From the NCBI RefSeq assembly GCF_020497125.1, contig NC_059073.1, positions 147,011,012 to 147,075,011 of the forward strand: a stretch of DNA of 64,000 nt, read 5' to 3'. Both the position numbers and the translations under genes were made by a program. Positions 35,394 to 46,757 of this stretch are shown piece by piece. Source of the stretch: Mauremys mutica. Its lineage: Eukaryota; Chordata; Testudines; Geoemydidae. The notes beneath the pieces are model-generated. The model searched no databases and was not told the DNA's origin. It saw nothing but the letters and a program-made list of their open reading frames with translations. Every line of letters begins with the position of its first letter. Positions within the stretch are counted from its first letter, which is position 1.

Positions 35394-35557
35394 ATATGTA
35401 TCAATGATACACATATTTAGATAGAACAGTGACTTTCACCAGATCATAACCTTCCTCTGATACCTTACAAGGCCTGCTTTATATGTGAGATCACGATTAT
35501 ATGAAAATGAGGACTATGGGGGTTCCAGGACTCTCCCCCAAGGTACAGATTGTCACA
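35394..35557 (-). mobile_element. Solo LTR, right part
   Basis: This is the remainder of the minus-strand solo LTR, resuming right after the ERV 3' LTR and closing with TCACA and the AATGG duplication. Confidence 0.8.
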
Positions 35558-37850
35558 AATGGAAAATGTCTAGAGCAATTACTTGACGATAAGAGTTGAG
35601 TAATATTCAGTGGTGACGCACCTACCAGGTTCAATGCAGTGGACGGAAACAGCTGTTGCCTAGACATGGGAATAGCGTGTAGTAACACAGCCAGCAAACG
35701 CAGCTGGGTACTCTACCGAGAGGAGGGACTGAGTAGTGACCATTTCCCGTTAAGTACAGAGCAAGGCAACAGGAGGACCAAAGATGAGGACAACGCCCTC
35801 ACTTGGAAGCGAGAAAAAGCAAACTGGAACCTCTTTAGCTGCCAGAGTGAGCTGAGGGGGTGAGCAGCGTGTAAGTGCGGCGACCGAGGAATTCTGGAAT
35901 AAGATTACGAAGGGAACGCGAAAGCCAGCCAGCCTCACTATTCCTAGGAGCCCGAATTAAAGCTAGGGAGCGTGTGCTGGGATGGAACAAAGAATGTGCC
36001 AAGACAATTACCGAAAGGAACTCGCCCATCAGAAAGCAAAACCGGTGAGGTCGTAATAAGAGTAAGTAAGGCAGGTGCCCAGAGGGCTGTGAAAAGGGCA
36101 AAAGGAGAAAGCCGGAGGGAATCCTGCGTGAACGTGGATAACGACCCCGGCCCGTAGGAGTCGGACCTCGCAGCCTCGGGCAATGATGAGCCCCCCAGTG
36201 CCCAAGCCTTGCAGTGGGACGCGACGGTGTCAAACACTCCCACAAAGCGGCACTTCTGGCCTCCGTGTTTCAGAGGGTGCATAAGGCCGAGGCTCCGGGT
36301 CAGAACCGAGGGATGGGAAACGACCGTTCCTTAGTGATCCTTAGGGGATGGCGACGAGGCAGGCGGACATGGCTCTTCGTTCCTGTCAGTGGAAACGTCA
36401 GCGTGAGGAACTCCAAAAAGGGATGCTAAGGAGCAAAGGGAAAGCAGCCCCGAAGCGCTCGGAGGGGAAAGCCTGTGGGAACGCCCAGGGGCAGGGACCA
36501 TGAGGTTACTGTGCCAGGGAGGACAGCAGGTAAGACACGCTCTGGGCTTGAGGCGCACACACCAATCACCCTCACCGCGTGTTTAGTCAAAACTGGCGCT
36601 GGAAGGAGGAGCGACACGCTCAGAAAGCCAGCAGCGGCGCCCAGATGGAACCAGCGTGAGGGAAACTGACCCCACTGCACGTGTAGGGACAGAAGCACCG
36701 AAAACTCGAGAAGCAAAGTGACCATTACTGTCCTGGATGCGGGAAAAGCTACAATGTGTTATGGAGAGCGGGGCTGTTGTATGAAGTAGCAACCAGGGGC
36801 ACTGCAGGGAGCATGTACGGCTGGATAAGGGGATTTCCACCAGTGCACTGTGTATCCCACTGCCCCCGGCAGTGCCATGAGTCCAGCCCTTTGAACATCA
36901 CGATAAATGCCCTTGCAAAGGAGACACGTGCAGGAATAGGGTTTGCTAACAACTGTGCCGCGTGGTCCCCCAGCAGCGTGGTCCCCCAGCAGCGTGGTCC
37001 CCTGCAAGTGCCACCGAAGAATCCGCCGTGCTCCTCGGAGGAGCACGCGACCAGGATCAGGTGGGGCCTCAGTTCTCCACTGGCAAAACCGAGCACAGTG
37101 ATCTGCCCAGCACGGAAGGTTGAAAAGAGGTAGAATGACGTGTCTCTCCGACCCGTAAAGAAAGGGAGTGACAAAGTACAAACTCTTCGGTGAGATATTT
37201 GATCACAGGCTCCCCTGCAGGGACCATATGGGAAATGCTAGAGATCAGGGCACCGGAAGAATTCACTTCCTTAAAAGGATCTCTGGGTGTTCCTGGGGAG
37301 TGGAGCAGAAAACAGTGATATTGGTGTGCAGAGCCCTCACACCAGGGCTCTCAAAGTCCCGGCCCAAGAACATCCCCCTGCAGCCCGCGGAGGAGAGACG
37401 CAGGCAGACACGCTACCCATGTCTGCTGCAGGCGCTGCCCCCGCAGCTCCCATTGGCTGGGGGAGAGGGACAGAGATACCATCACTAGTTGCCGGGTAGA
37501 GTCAGCCCTGGAAGCAGCATCACTTTTTTCCACAATGAATATAAACACGTCACAATCCCGAACACAACTCTCTGGTGCTCACCTGGCTACAATCCTGAAG
37601 GTTTCAACTGCTCAGTCACAGAGACCAAACAGCAACAAACTGACAGAACGGAAGCGTTGCCAGGTGTCCGGCCAACCCTAACAACTCTGGCAGGCGAAGA
37701 ATTGGATAAAGTTGTTCGAAATAAAAACCACAATATAAACGTTTTCTTTTCTGACCACCATCTTCAGTGCCACCGTCGGCCCGCTGGGAGGCCTGGAGGC
37801 CTGGCCCTGGCCCTATGGTAAATTGGGTTTGAGAGCCCGCCTGAGACCCT
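35558..37850 (+). pseudogene. LINE ORF2 endonuclease and reverse transcriptase remnant, second part
   Basis: The endonuclease continues with a GNSCCLDMGIA block and the catalytic SDH at 35,735-35,743 (SSDHFPL). A WNKEC block (35,983) and an RAVKRAKGESRRE block follow, as in the linker before the reverse transcriptase of I/Jockey-like LINEs. Reverse transcriptase traces are MYGWIRGF, IGFANNCAAW at about 36,930-36,960 and an NFLKRISG-like block at about 37,267. The catalytic Y/FADD is FANN, so it could not function. There are many stops and frameshifts. The 3' end is uncertain. Confidence 0.65.
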
Positions 37851-38460
37851 CTACTGAGCGTGGCTGCCAGGCCTTTAGGTCAGCACTGAAAACAAAGGGG
37901 CGAAAACGAGACTAGCTCCAAGCACAGGCCTTGCAGAGCCAATGTGGCGCCTTTACTGCTATGCCCAGAGGTGCCGACACCGCGGGTGAAAACAATAGCG
38001 GGTGTTCAGCACCCACCAGCCACAGCTGTTCAGCGGGACCACTGATCAGCGGCTGGTGGGAGGTACTCAGGGGAGGGGGGAGAGCGGCGAGTGGCACGTG
38101 GGACAAGGCCTTGGGGGAAGGGGCAGAGTGGGGGCGGGGCCTTGGGGAAGGGGCGGGGGGGCCTCGGGGAAGGGGAGGGGTGGGGCGGGGCCTTGGGCAG
38201 AGCAGGGGTGGAGCATCCACCAGGAAAGATAAAAGTCAGTGTCTGTGACTACGCCTCTGTACGCCCGGCAAATCGCAGACTTGGCTTGGCTGCCGATGGG
38301 TGCAGAGCACCCACTAATTTTTCCCCGTGGATGCTCCAGCCCCGGAGCACCTACGGAGTAGGCCCCTGTAGCTCCAGCCCCGGAGTTGGTGCCTAGACAA
38401 GGAGCCGCATAGTAACTTCTGAAGAGCCGCATGTGGCTCCGGAGCCCCAGGTTGGTCATC
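37851..38460. repeat. Mixed hAT-like fragments with G-rich low-complexity core
   Basis: A CAGAGGTGCCGAC terminus at about 37,969 and an inverted counterpart near GTTGGTGCCTAG (38,386) may bound one element. The right side (GAGCCGCAT...GTCATCCCTG) looks like the end of another. No target duplication could be confirmed. The core (38,070-38,215) is a GGGGAAGGGG-rich degenerate repeat. Confidence 0.4.
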
Positions 38461-38867
38461 CCTGTCCCAGACGTAACCTTTTGGGCCACAGTACTAGGTA
38501 GCAGGGACGACAGTAACACTGAGCTAATCTGTTCTGAGTGTGGGCGTTCAGTGGGGACCGCGCCGGACAAAACCGCACAATTCCCTGTGTAAGTAGGGTG
38601 AAGAATCTCAATGAAAAGAGAGGCTTAAAAGAGGCCAAAACCTACAGCCATGGGAAAATATCCTGTCACTGGACAACCATCCCCCCAAGAGAGCTGGAAT
38701 TATCCAATCCAATAAACAAACGGAGAGGGCTGATAAATGCACACGATGTAGCACATCCATGCTAAGTGGGAACACCCTAGAGGAAGAATGGGTAGAGTGG
38801 GAGCAGCTTTCCATGTGCCCGCCTTCGGGCCCCAGAAAGCCACAAGATGAGCCACCTTTTCTCCATC
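38461..38867. other. Intergenic, nothing recognised
   Basis: No features seen. Confidence 0.4.
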
Positions 38868-38875
38868 TTTCCGGC

Positions 38876-39094
38876 CAGGGCCGGCTCCAGGCACCAGCCC
38901 AGGAAGCAGGTGCTTGGGGCGGCCAATGGAAAGGGTCCTGGTCTTGGGCGGCAATTCGGCGGCGGGTCCCTCACTCCCTCTCGGAGCGAAGGACCGGCCG
39001 CTGAATTGCCGCCAAAGAATGAAGCGGCGCAGTAGAGCTGCCGCCGAAGTGCTGCCAATCGCTCGGGGCAGCAAAAAAGCTGGAGCCGGCCCTG
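38876..39094. mobile_element. hAT-type non-autonomous element (219 bp)
   Basis: The 15-bp inverted ends CAGGGCCGGCTCCAG are perfect. The 8-bp target duplication TTTCCGGC is perfect at 38,868-38,875 and 39,095-39,102. The interior carries GGCGGCAATTCGGCGGCGGG and similar motifs in both orientations. It has no coding capacity. Confidence 0.93.
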
Positions 39095-39102
39095 TTTCCG
39101 GC

Positions 39103-40018
39103 TGAGCTCCTGGGACACTGCCGGCACTAACCTGGGCCTGGGATGTGGGGCCTGATGCCAGGGCCGTCCTGTCTGGTTCCTTATTCGCGGTGCTCTGCAA
39201 TGGCAGGTGTGACCGTCAAACTGGAAAATTGCTGATCCTCTGCACTGGCTGTGGCCACGGTACCAGCGCGGATCCCGGCAACAGCTTGGCGGACAAAGAG
39301 GTAAAACAATGCTCTTTAGCACAGACACATTGACCTGCAGATGCCCTTCAGCAAACTGGAATTTCAGGCCTCGACCTGAGCTCGGAAAGGACTGGGAAGC
39401 ATGTGGGCACATGGAAGGAAGGAGGAAGAAACTCCAGGAAGTACACCCAGCCCCCACGTGAACACACAGAGATAATCCAAGGCCCGAGAGGAGAGTGAAG
39501 TGGCTCTGTTCAGAATTTCAAGAGGCCACTGTGAATCAAACAGTGAATCCATTTCTAACCAACGAAAGGCTGGGCTGTGCAAAACGCACTGGGTCCAGAC
39601 AACAACGGCTCGTCTGCTGGACTGTAAACCCTGTACCAGGGAAAGAGGGCAGGGAGATGGGAAATAGACACCCCTGTTTTCTTTGCAACGCCCAGCCAGA
39701 ATACAAGGAAAATGGAGCTTCTCTGCAGCTTGTTAAGAACACTGGGAAAGGTGACGGACTTTGTCAGAACCTACCCGGGAAATCCAGCAAGTGGCGGGCA
39801 TGGACTCCGGACGGGAAGGCCAAGAGAAGAAGGGGAGACTGGAGCTGGAGATTGGGCAGAGGAGGGGCCGGCTCTGAGAGCAGCTGGCGTGTGAAGGTCA
39901 GAGACAAGCCATCCTGGGGCTGCAAGGAGCAGGAGTGACATGGCGGGACAGACAGTGACTTTAGCAGTGCATTTTGGATGCGTGTGTGACAGGACCAAAG
40001 AGGCTAGGTGAGGAGGGC
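39103..40018. other. Intergenic, nothing recognised
   Basis: No supported gene. The frame at 39,495-39,938 has no domain. Confidence 0.45.
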
Positions 40019-40150
40019 CCAGCCATCGGGGCTGTAGCCTGGGATTTGAGAGATCTAGGTTCAATTCCCCCCTCACCCACAGGCTCCCTGCATGATCCTG
40101 GGCTTGTTCCCCTCTGTACCACAGGGATCCCTGGGCTGTGTGATGGTAAA
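40019..40150 (+). repeat. MIR-like tRNA-derived SINE fragment
   Basis: A box-B-like AGGTTCAATTCCC is followed by a CACAGGCTCCCTGCATGATC-type core, as in the MIR first half. Confidence 0.5.
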
Positions 40151-40293
40151 TCAGCTAAAGCTCACAAGGTGCCCAGGGATGATGGGGCAGAGGAGTAGCT
40201 CCCAGGGCCAGATTAACTTTTTGCGGGCCCGGCACCAAACATATTTGTGGGCGCCCCGGGGAATGAAGGGGCCAGGGGCAAGAGCACAGCAGG

Positions 40294-41378
40294 CAGGGTG
40301 GATTTGATTTAAATCATGATTTAAATCACTAGTCAGGAAAACTTGATTTAATCATGGGTTCCTACATAAAAGTGCATTCTTGTTGGTTGTTATAACCTTA
40401 ATACATATTCTTCACAACTCAGAGATAGATGTAGGGTTCATTTTTAGAAGGTACACGCTATGCATTTTTAAACAGTGATTTATTTTGAAAACTTTTCAGA
40501 TGAGTTTTACAGCTATATCAGAAAATGAATGATTGTTTGGTTATTTCATTTACCAAAGATAATTGAAGCAGATATTTATGAAGTCATTGGGAGGTGAACG
40601 ATCTCCAGTTCAACAGGTTAATCATTAATATTTGGAGGATTTTCTTGCCCGGCAGTATTAAGAGGAGAACATCACCAGACAGACATTTAAACTGTTTTAT
40701 TTAACTAAAACAACAACGTTAAGTATTCTGGATTTTTTTCTTCAACAGCAAACATAATATTTTAACAAAAAAGCATATGTCCCTCACTTCTCACATTTAT
40801 CTCCAGACGTCTTCTCCTTGTCCAGATCTATTCCGCCCTCACAGTCTTCTATTCATTGAACTTTTTGAAACTTTGCACTTTTAGAGAGAGGTAAGAGATT
40901 GACTCTGTACACACAAATTTGCAGAGGGACAATAGAGCTGAGGTCTGTTATTTCTCACCTCTACATATTTATTTACTTAAAAACATTTTTGCTGTTAACA
41001 AGCATGTTACCTCTGGAGACACAAATCCACAGTTTGAGAACTGCAAAACTAAGCATCTCTGATGGTATCTTCTAGACTGAGCACTGAGTCCCATTGGGTA
41101 GATAGAAAGATTAACCTAAATAATCTATACAGAAGCCCCTGGATGCCCATAAATTTGGGTCCCTAATCCATGAACTATTGGAACTCATTTACAAAACTTG
41201 TCTTAAACATTACATGAATATATTATCTCATACAATAGAATTAGAATTTATAATCCCTATTCCATGAGATATAATGTATCTTAATTAAAACGATCTTTAG
41301 ATAGGTTTTTTTCCTCAAAAATCCAATTTAAATTAAAAAAATCTGATTTTTTTTAAACATTGATTTTTATCCACCCTG
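40294..41378. mobile_element. AT-rich hAT-like element (1,085 bp) in a minisatellite
   Basis: The ends are CAGGGTGGAT and, inverted, CAGGGTGGAT, then related A/T-rich bases. Flanks ACAGCAGG and ACAGTGGG fit an 8-bp duplication with two changes. The surrounding repeat unit reads GAGCACAGCAGGGCATGG when the element is removed, which supports this. The interior is about 1 kb of AT-rich sequence with no transposase frame, in strong contrast to its GC-rich surroundings. Confidence 0.7.
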
Positions 41379-41381
41379 ACA

Positions 41382-41760
41382 GTGGGGCATGGTAGAGGGG
41401 AAGGATTGGTGCCCAGCTGGAGCGAGGCAGGGGCCCGGGGCAAGAGCACAGCAGGGCATGGCGGAGGGGAAGGATTGGTGCCCAGCTGGAGCGAGGCAGG
41501 GGCCCGGGGCAAGAGCACAGCAGGGCATGGCGGAAGGGAAGGATTGGTGCCCAGCTGGAGCGAGGCAGGGGCCCGGGGCAAGAGCACAGCAGGGCATGGC
41601 GGAAGGGAAGGATTGGTGCCCAGCTGGAGCGAGGCAGGGGCCAGGGGCAAGATGAGCACAGCAGGGCATGGCGGAAGGGAAGGATTGGTGCCCAGCTGGA
41701 GCGAGGCAGGGGCCAGGGGCAAGATGAGCACAGCGGGGCAAGGGGGGAGGATTAGTCCCT
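41382..41760 (+). repeat. Minisatellite, 69/72-bp unit, about 5.4 copies
   Basis: Units begin GGGCATGGCGGAAGGGAAGG and contain GTGCCCAGCTGGAGCGAGGC. Starts are spaced 69, 69, 69, 72 and 72 bp; the last two carry an extra 3-bp ATG. A partial earlier unit lies before 40,294. Because the period is a multiple of three, long repetitive open frames run on both strands. I do not consider them genes. Confidence 0.9.
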
Positions 41761-42039
41761 GCTGACTGGAGCAAGGCAGGGGCTGGGGGCAAAACCACAG
41801 CGGGGCGGGCGCTCGGGTTAGTCCCTAGAGCAAGGGAGGGGCCGGGGGTAAACTGCAAGTGCAGCAGGGCTGGGAAGGGGGTAAACAGGATCCCCGCCAT
41901 CCCTGCCCACATAGAGCGGGTACCTACCTTCTCCCTGGTTCTAGCCCCTTCTCTTCGTCTCTCTGCACTGAGCTGAGGGTGGGGGTGCACTGAGCACGGG
42001 GCTGGGGGTGCAGGGGCTGGGAGGGAGTTAGGGTGCAGG

Positions 42040-42177
42040 AGCAGGCTGGGGGTTGGGGTGCAGGGTCAGGCCAGGAGCTAGAGTGAGGGAGGGGGCTCAG
42101 GGCTGGGGCAGGAGGTTGGGATGTGGAGCGCTTACCTGGGGCAGCTCCTGTTTAGTGCTCAGGGTGGGGGTGGGGAT
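42040..42177 (+). repeat. G-rich degenerate repeat
   Basis: GGGGCTGGGG and GGTTGGGGTGCAGG-like words recur with no fixed period. Confidence 0.5.
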
Positions 42178-42410
42178 GTGGGGGGTGCAGGAGTCAGGGC
42201 AGGAGGTGTGGGGGGTGGGTATGTGTGGGGGGTGCAGGAGTCAGGGCAGGGGGTGTGGGGGGTGGGTATGTGTGGGGGTGCAGGAGTCAGGGCAGGGGGT
42301 GTGGGGGGTGGGTATGTGTGGGGGGTGCAGGAGTCAGGGCAGGGGGTGTGCGGGTGGGTATGTGTGGGGGGTGCAGGAGTCAGGGCAGGGGGTGTGCAAG
42401 AGGGTGCAGG
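42178..42410 (+). repeat. Minisatellite, about 47-bp unit, 5 copies
   Basis: The unit is built on GTGCAGGAGTCAGGGCAGGG followed by GTGTGGGGGGTGGGTATGTG. GAGTC starts are spaced 47, 46, 47 and 44 bp. The strand is very G-rich. Confidence 0.85.
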
Positions 42411-44400
42411 GGGCTGGGGCGATATGAGTGGGGTGCAGGGGTCAGGGTGGGCAGAGGGCTGGGGTGGTGGGGGTGCTCATGGCAGGGGGCTGGAGGGGGT
42501 ATGCTCTGATTCCACCCCATTCCCCAAGGCCTCGCCCCTCCTCTTCTCTGCCTCCTCCAAAGGTAAGGAACAAAACTGAACTCTGTAGCTTATCTCTCTG
42601 AGCTGATTTCACTGCTCAGCAAACCCACAGACAAGGAACTGGTGTATGTGATAGTCTATTTCTGCCAGTAAATCCACAGGAACACAAAGTTTATAGGCCA
42701 ATTCTTCAGCTGGTGTTTGAGTCTACAGAGCTTTGCTAACTTACAGGTTGCGGCTCCACTCTTCCCCCTCCCTCCTGCTGGCAAACAGCTGATCGGCGGC
42801 AGGGACAGGGAGAGCGGGAGCAGTGCTGTGAGAAGAGGCGGGGAAGGGGAGCTTGGGTGCCCTGCTGCAGCGGGAGCCTCAGCGCCAGCAGCACCAAGCA
42901 TCTGCCCCCCGCAGGAGAGAGCGGAGGGCGGAGAAGAGTGAGCCTGGCGGGGCCGCCCAGGAGTGTGGGCCTGGTGCCATGGTAAACCCAGTACTGGCAG
43001 CTCAGCCCAGGAACAGTGACTCTGGCTGGGAACAGTGAGGAAGAGGCAGACTGGAGGAAGAGAGAAGCCCCTGGAGCTGAGGCAGGAGTGGCAGATGCTG
43101 CTGCATGTGATGTGGGGGGTGGGGGTCAGAGCACACAGAGATGGGGGTGTGGAGACTTCTCCTCTTTCTGCAGAACAGCTGGAACTTTTGAGGCAAAACC
43201 GAACCGTCCATGATCTCAGGCTGGTTTCGCTGAATTGTTTCAGTCAAAAACATCCAAAGCCTGGAACTATTTGGATGTTTCTACTCAAAATGACGTCATG
43301 TCGACATTTCCTTGGGAGTTCTTTTAAAAATCAGAGAACATTTAAAATTGCTCAAAACTGAAACAGCGAACTGAAAAATCCCCTTTACCGTGCTTTGCTC
43401 CTACCTGCCTCCTCCTATACCCGGCAAAACTTTGATCAGCCCTGGACATCCAGTTCATCGGAGGCTGGTTAATCAGTATTTGCCTGTGATCACTTAAATT
43501 CCTATGATGTCATTCAGCCCAAAGCAGTTTTCACCATCTCTGTCTGCAGGGGTTGCTCCAACCCCCCACCACTGAATTGCAGCCAGCTCTGGGCAGGGAC
43601 ATGGCAGCCGTTCAGCAGCACACAGTAACACTGCGCAGTGGTTCCGGGCAAGGAGTGAGGGACAGCAGCTTCTCTTTAGGGAGGCAGAGCTGGAATTGAG
43701 CCAAGACACGACATTTCACGCCCTGCCTCCTGTTAAAGAAAATGTCATGGGACTTTTAATAGTGCAAGGGACTGGGGTCCTCAGGTATCTCTTCTGAAAA
43801 TGGCACCTCCACAGCACAGCATTCCCTCGGGCACGGGGGTCAGCCCTGACTCCAAGGGGAGAGCTCCCTCCCTGCAGCACAGCGCCCCTGAGCATTGGGG
43901 CAAGCACTGACTCCCAGGGGAGAGTGCCCCCTATTAATCACCCCCCATCCTGCAGTGCCTAGGTAATCCACAGGGGTTCCCCATCCAAGGACTGACCCCA
44001 CCTGACCCTGCTTACCTGTGAGCTGACTGGGTCCACTCCTAGCCCAAGCTGGTGTAACTGCACCCCAGGGCCTGGCCTTGCATGGCTAAACTCATCGCTG
44101 CCCTGTACAGTGGGGGCGTGAGACCCACCCAGCCCAGCCCCTTCTGAACTCAGAAGCCACCATGGGTCCAGAGATCATGTTTCCAGCTCTCTAGAAATGC
44201 TGCCCCTGTGAGCCACGCCTGGGGAAAGGGGGCCCCCGGCGGCGAGTCCAAGAGGTTAATATCACGGTATGTGGAAGATATTTACATCATTAAAATAATA
44301 CCATATTCTTCCCAAATGGGGGCATGTACTCTTTTACTCCCCACCCCCCACTGCCAGTTAATCCAGTACAACTCCCCAGAGGGGTAAAATCCAAACCAGG
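42411..44400. other. Intergenic, nothing recognised
   Basis: No supported gene or clear repeat beyond the possible hAT-like end near 43,443. Confidence 0.4.
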
Positions 44401-44414
44401 GGTTCACAGCATGT

Positions 44415-44545
44415 CCCATCGTTCAATCCTTGAGGGGGCCATTTAGGGATCTGGGGCAAAAATTGGGGATTGGTCTTGCTTTGAGCAGGGAGTTGGACTA
44501 GATACCTCCTGAGGGCCCTTCCCACCCTGACTTTCTATGATTCCT
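44415..44545 (+). repeat. Cryptodiran tRNA-derived SINE, head-truncated
   Basis: The sequence has GTTCAATCCTTGAGGGGGCC (box B region), then TTTAGGGATCTGGGGCAAAA, TTGGACTAGATACCTCCTGA and a TTTCTATGATTC tail. It matches the complete copy at 63,338-63,516 on the other strand. The tail is of CR1 type. Confidence 0.85.
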
Positions 44546-44707
44546 TCCACTCTTGAGTCCTAATCCAGCCGTCACTATTCCAGTGCCACTGGGCCATGCC
44601 ACAGCCAGCCTTTCTCCCTTCACACAGCAGCTCCAGAGCAATCACCGCCTCTTGTACGAAATCTCCAGCAGCCTTTTAAGAAGCAAGACTAAAACTGCCT
44701 GAAATAG

Positions 44708-44945
44708 GAGCAATGAACATAGGACCTGCCCTCATGGATCAAACCAACTGCTCATCTAGCCCAGTGTCTCATCTCCACCAGGGGCCAGACCCAGCAGCTT
44801 CAAAGGAAGATGTAGGAACCCACCAGTGAACAAATCTAGAATAACTTGCTCCCACTGGATGTTCCTTCCTGACCCCTGACAGTCAGGGGTTGGCTCATGC
44901 CCTGGAGCATGAGGGTGTAAAGAAACTGTTTCACTTTAATGTTTG
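44708..44945 (-). repeat. CR1 LINE 3' UTR fragment
   Basis: Reverse-orientation CR1 tail words CTCATCTAGCCCAGTGTCTC and CACTGGATGTTCCTTCCTGA. Confidence 0.6.
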
Positions 44946-46380
44946 CAAAGCTCAGACATAATGTTGTCAAGTCTGCAGTGGAATTTGCCACATGAGGGAG
45001 AAGGCGTTTGCTTGGAGATGGGAGAATGGTGCTTACCTCCTTCATAAAGCACCATGAGACAAAAAGTGGCGCAGCATTAATAATTCTTCATTATTATTAT
45101 TTCACAGAAGGTTCTTCTCCAGACCCTCCTGTGGAGCACAATTAGCCCTGGCACCAGATGAGCCGTGGGTAGAGACTTGGCGACTCTCCCAGCCAGTGAG
45201 GCAGAACTCCTCTGGGGGAAGATCGTAGGTGGAATGACAAGTCGCTCTGGAAACCATTCGGGAAGGCCTGGTCTCCACACAGATTTGGTACTGGGCGTGG
45301 CAGGGTTGAGGCCCACACTGGCAGCTGCAGAGCTAAGGGCAGCTGGAGAGACCAGTTAGCCCCTTCTGATGCCTGGAGGGCAGACGGGTAATTAGCCCGG
45401 ATTAGACCCAGCTGGGTCTGGGTCTGCAGGGCCCTGGGGAGCACTGGGAGGGGGAGCTGCAGACAGGAGTTGGTACCAGGGACTGCCCCCGCAGGCTGGG
45501 ACCTGCCAAAAGGAAACAGGCTAGAAGGTGCCCAAGGAGTCAGGCTCCCTGGGAGGAGCTGTCCTGGGAAGGGGGCCTGGGGACAGCAAGCAGCAGTAAG
45601 GAGCAGATCGGAGCTGGGCCTCTGGGCTGGAAGCCAGAGGAGAGGGCGCCCTGGGCTCCCCTACCATCCCCAGAAAGCAGGGTAGGAAAGTGATCCTGAG
45701 GAAGAGGGGGGCAAGGATTAAAGAGCTGGGCTGACACCTTGGTACAGGGTCACTGCCCCGGCAGGGCTGGACTCATGAGAACAGACTGACTGTTCCAGCA
45801 CAAGCAGCTGACTGGTGGGGGAAACTGAGGCAAGGCTGGTGCAATGCCATGTGCCTGGCAATGGGGGGATGCGCTGGCCAGTATAAATACGTTGATGATG
45901 TGAGGAATTTTTACCAATATGGTGATACTGGCGCAGCCCATTGTGTGGACACAGACATGCCGGTAGAAAGGTGTTTTCTATTCCCCTTCCCATTGGGAAC
46001 AGCCAGACTGGTCTGAGCACGCTTGACACCGACACCCACCCTAGCGGGTGTTGTACCAGTACAATCCCTGTCTCTGCTAGCAGACTCTATGGCTGACTGG
46101 AGAACTAGTGAGATTGTGACATCCCAGATACCAAGGGAGGGACCCTGGATTCACTACAATGGACACAGTGAAAGCTCTTGGGTGGGTGTGGGGGGGGCAG
46201 CTGTTCATTGTTCTTAGTCCCTCTCTACTTATATTCTGGCAGAAGATTTCTCTTTGTGGGGGCTCAGCGCCCCGCTCCCCAGTGAAGGGCTGAGAAAGCT
46301 TCCAGTGCACCTTCTGGAGTGGGCCCCAGAGTGCTCCAGGAAAAGCAGGCAGCCCACTCAGCACAGGGCTCTGGTCTCAT
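44946..46380. other. Intergenic, nothing recognised
   Basis: No supported features. Confidence 0.45.
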
Positions 46381-46383
46381 TGA

Positions 46384-46690
46384 GTGACCGCCTGAGGATT
46401 ACCTTGGCACTGATCCCCAGAGCGTGTTTGGCTAAAGCACCCTTCGGAAAGTTGAGGACATCAAGAGGTGGCGAATTCACCACTTCTCGTGGTGGTGTGT
46501 CCCACTGGTTAATCAACCTCAGGATTGGATATTTGTGGCTTATTTCCGGCTTGAATTTGTCTGGCTGTAGCTTCCAGACACTGGTGTTTGTTCTGCCTTT
46601 CCCGGCTAGTTTGAAGAGCCCGTTAGTACCTGGTATTTTCTCCCGGGGACGCTGCTGATACACTGTAATCAAATCGCCTCTCAATTTTCT
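46384..46690 (-). repeat. CR1-like ORF2 C-terminal fragment
   Basis: The minus-strand frame of 108 codons shows MRGDLITVYQ, KLQPDKFKPEISHKY and a RLINQWDTPPREVVNSP block. This is the CR1-type C-terminus, related to the copy at 12,300-12,610. Confidence 0.7.
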
Positions 46691-46757
46691 TTCCGATGAG
46701 CTGAACAGCTTCAGTCAGCTCCTTCAGTCTCTTACTTATTGGCTGGCACTAGCTTGT

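Larger units (their letters stand above)
40203..43443. mobile_element. Possible large hAT-like composite
   Basis: The left end CAGGGCCAGATTAACTTTTTG and the inverted right end CAGGGCTGATCAAAGTTTTG are similar. I find no matching target duplication. The stretch would contain the 40,294 insertion and both minisatellites. It is offered only as a possible boundary pair. Confidence 0.3.

Noticed and set aside
41367..41990. 207-codon minus frame and 127/132-codon frames in the 69/72-bp array
   Set aside because: The frames stay open only because the repeat period is a multiple of three. There is no domain, and the flanks are transposon debris.
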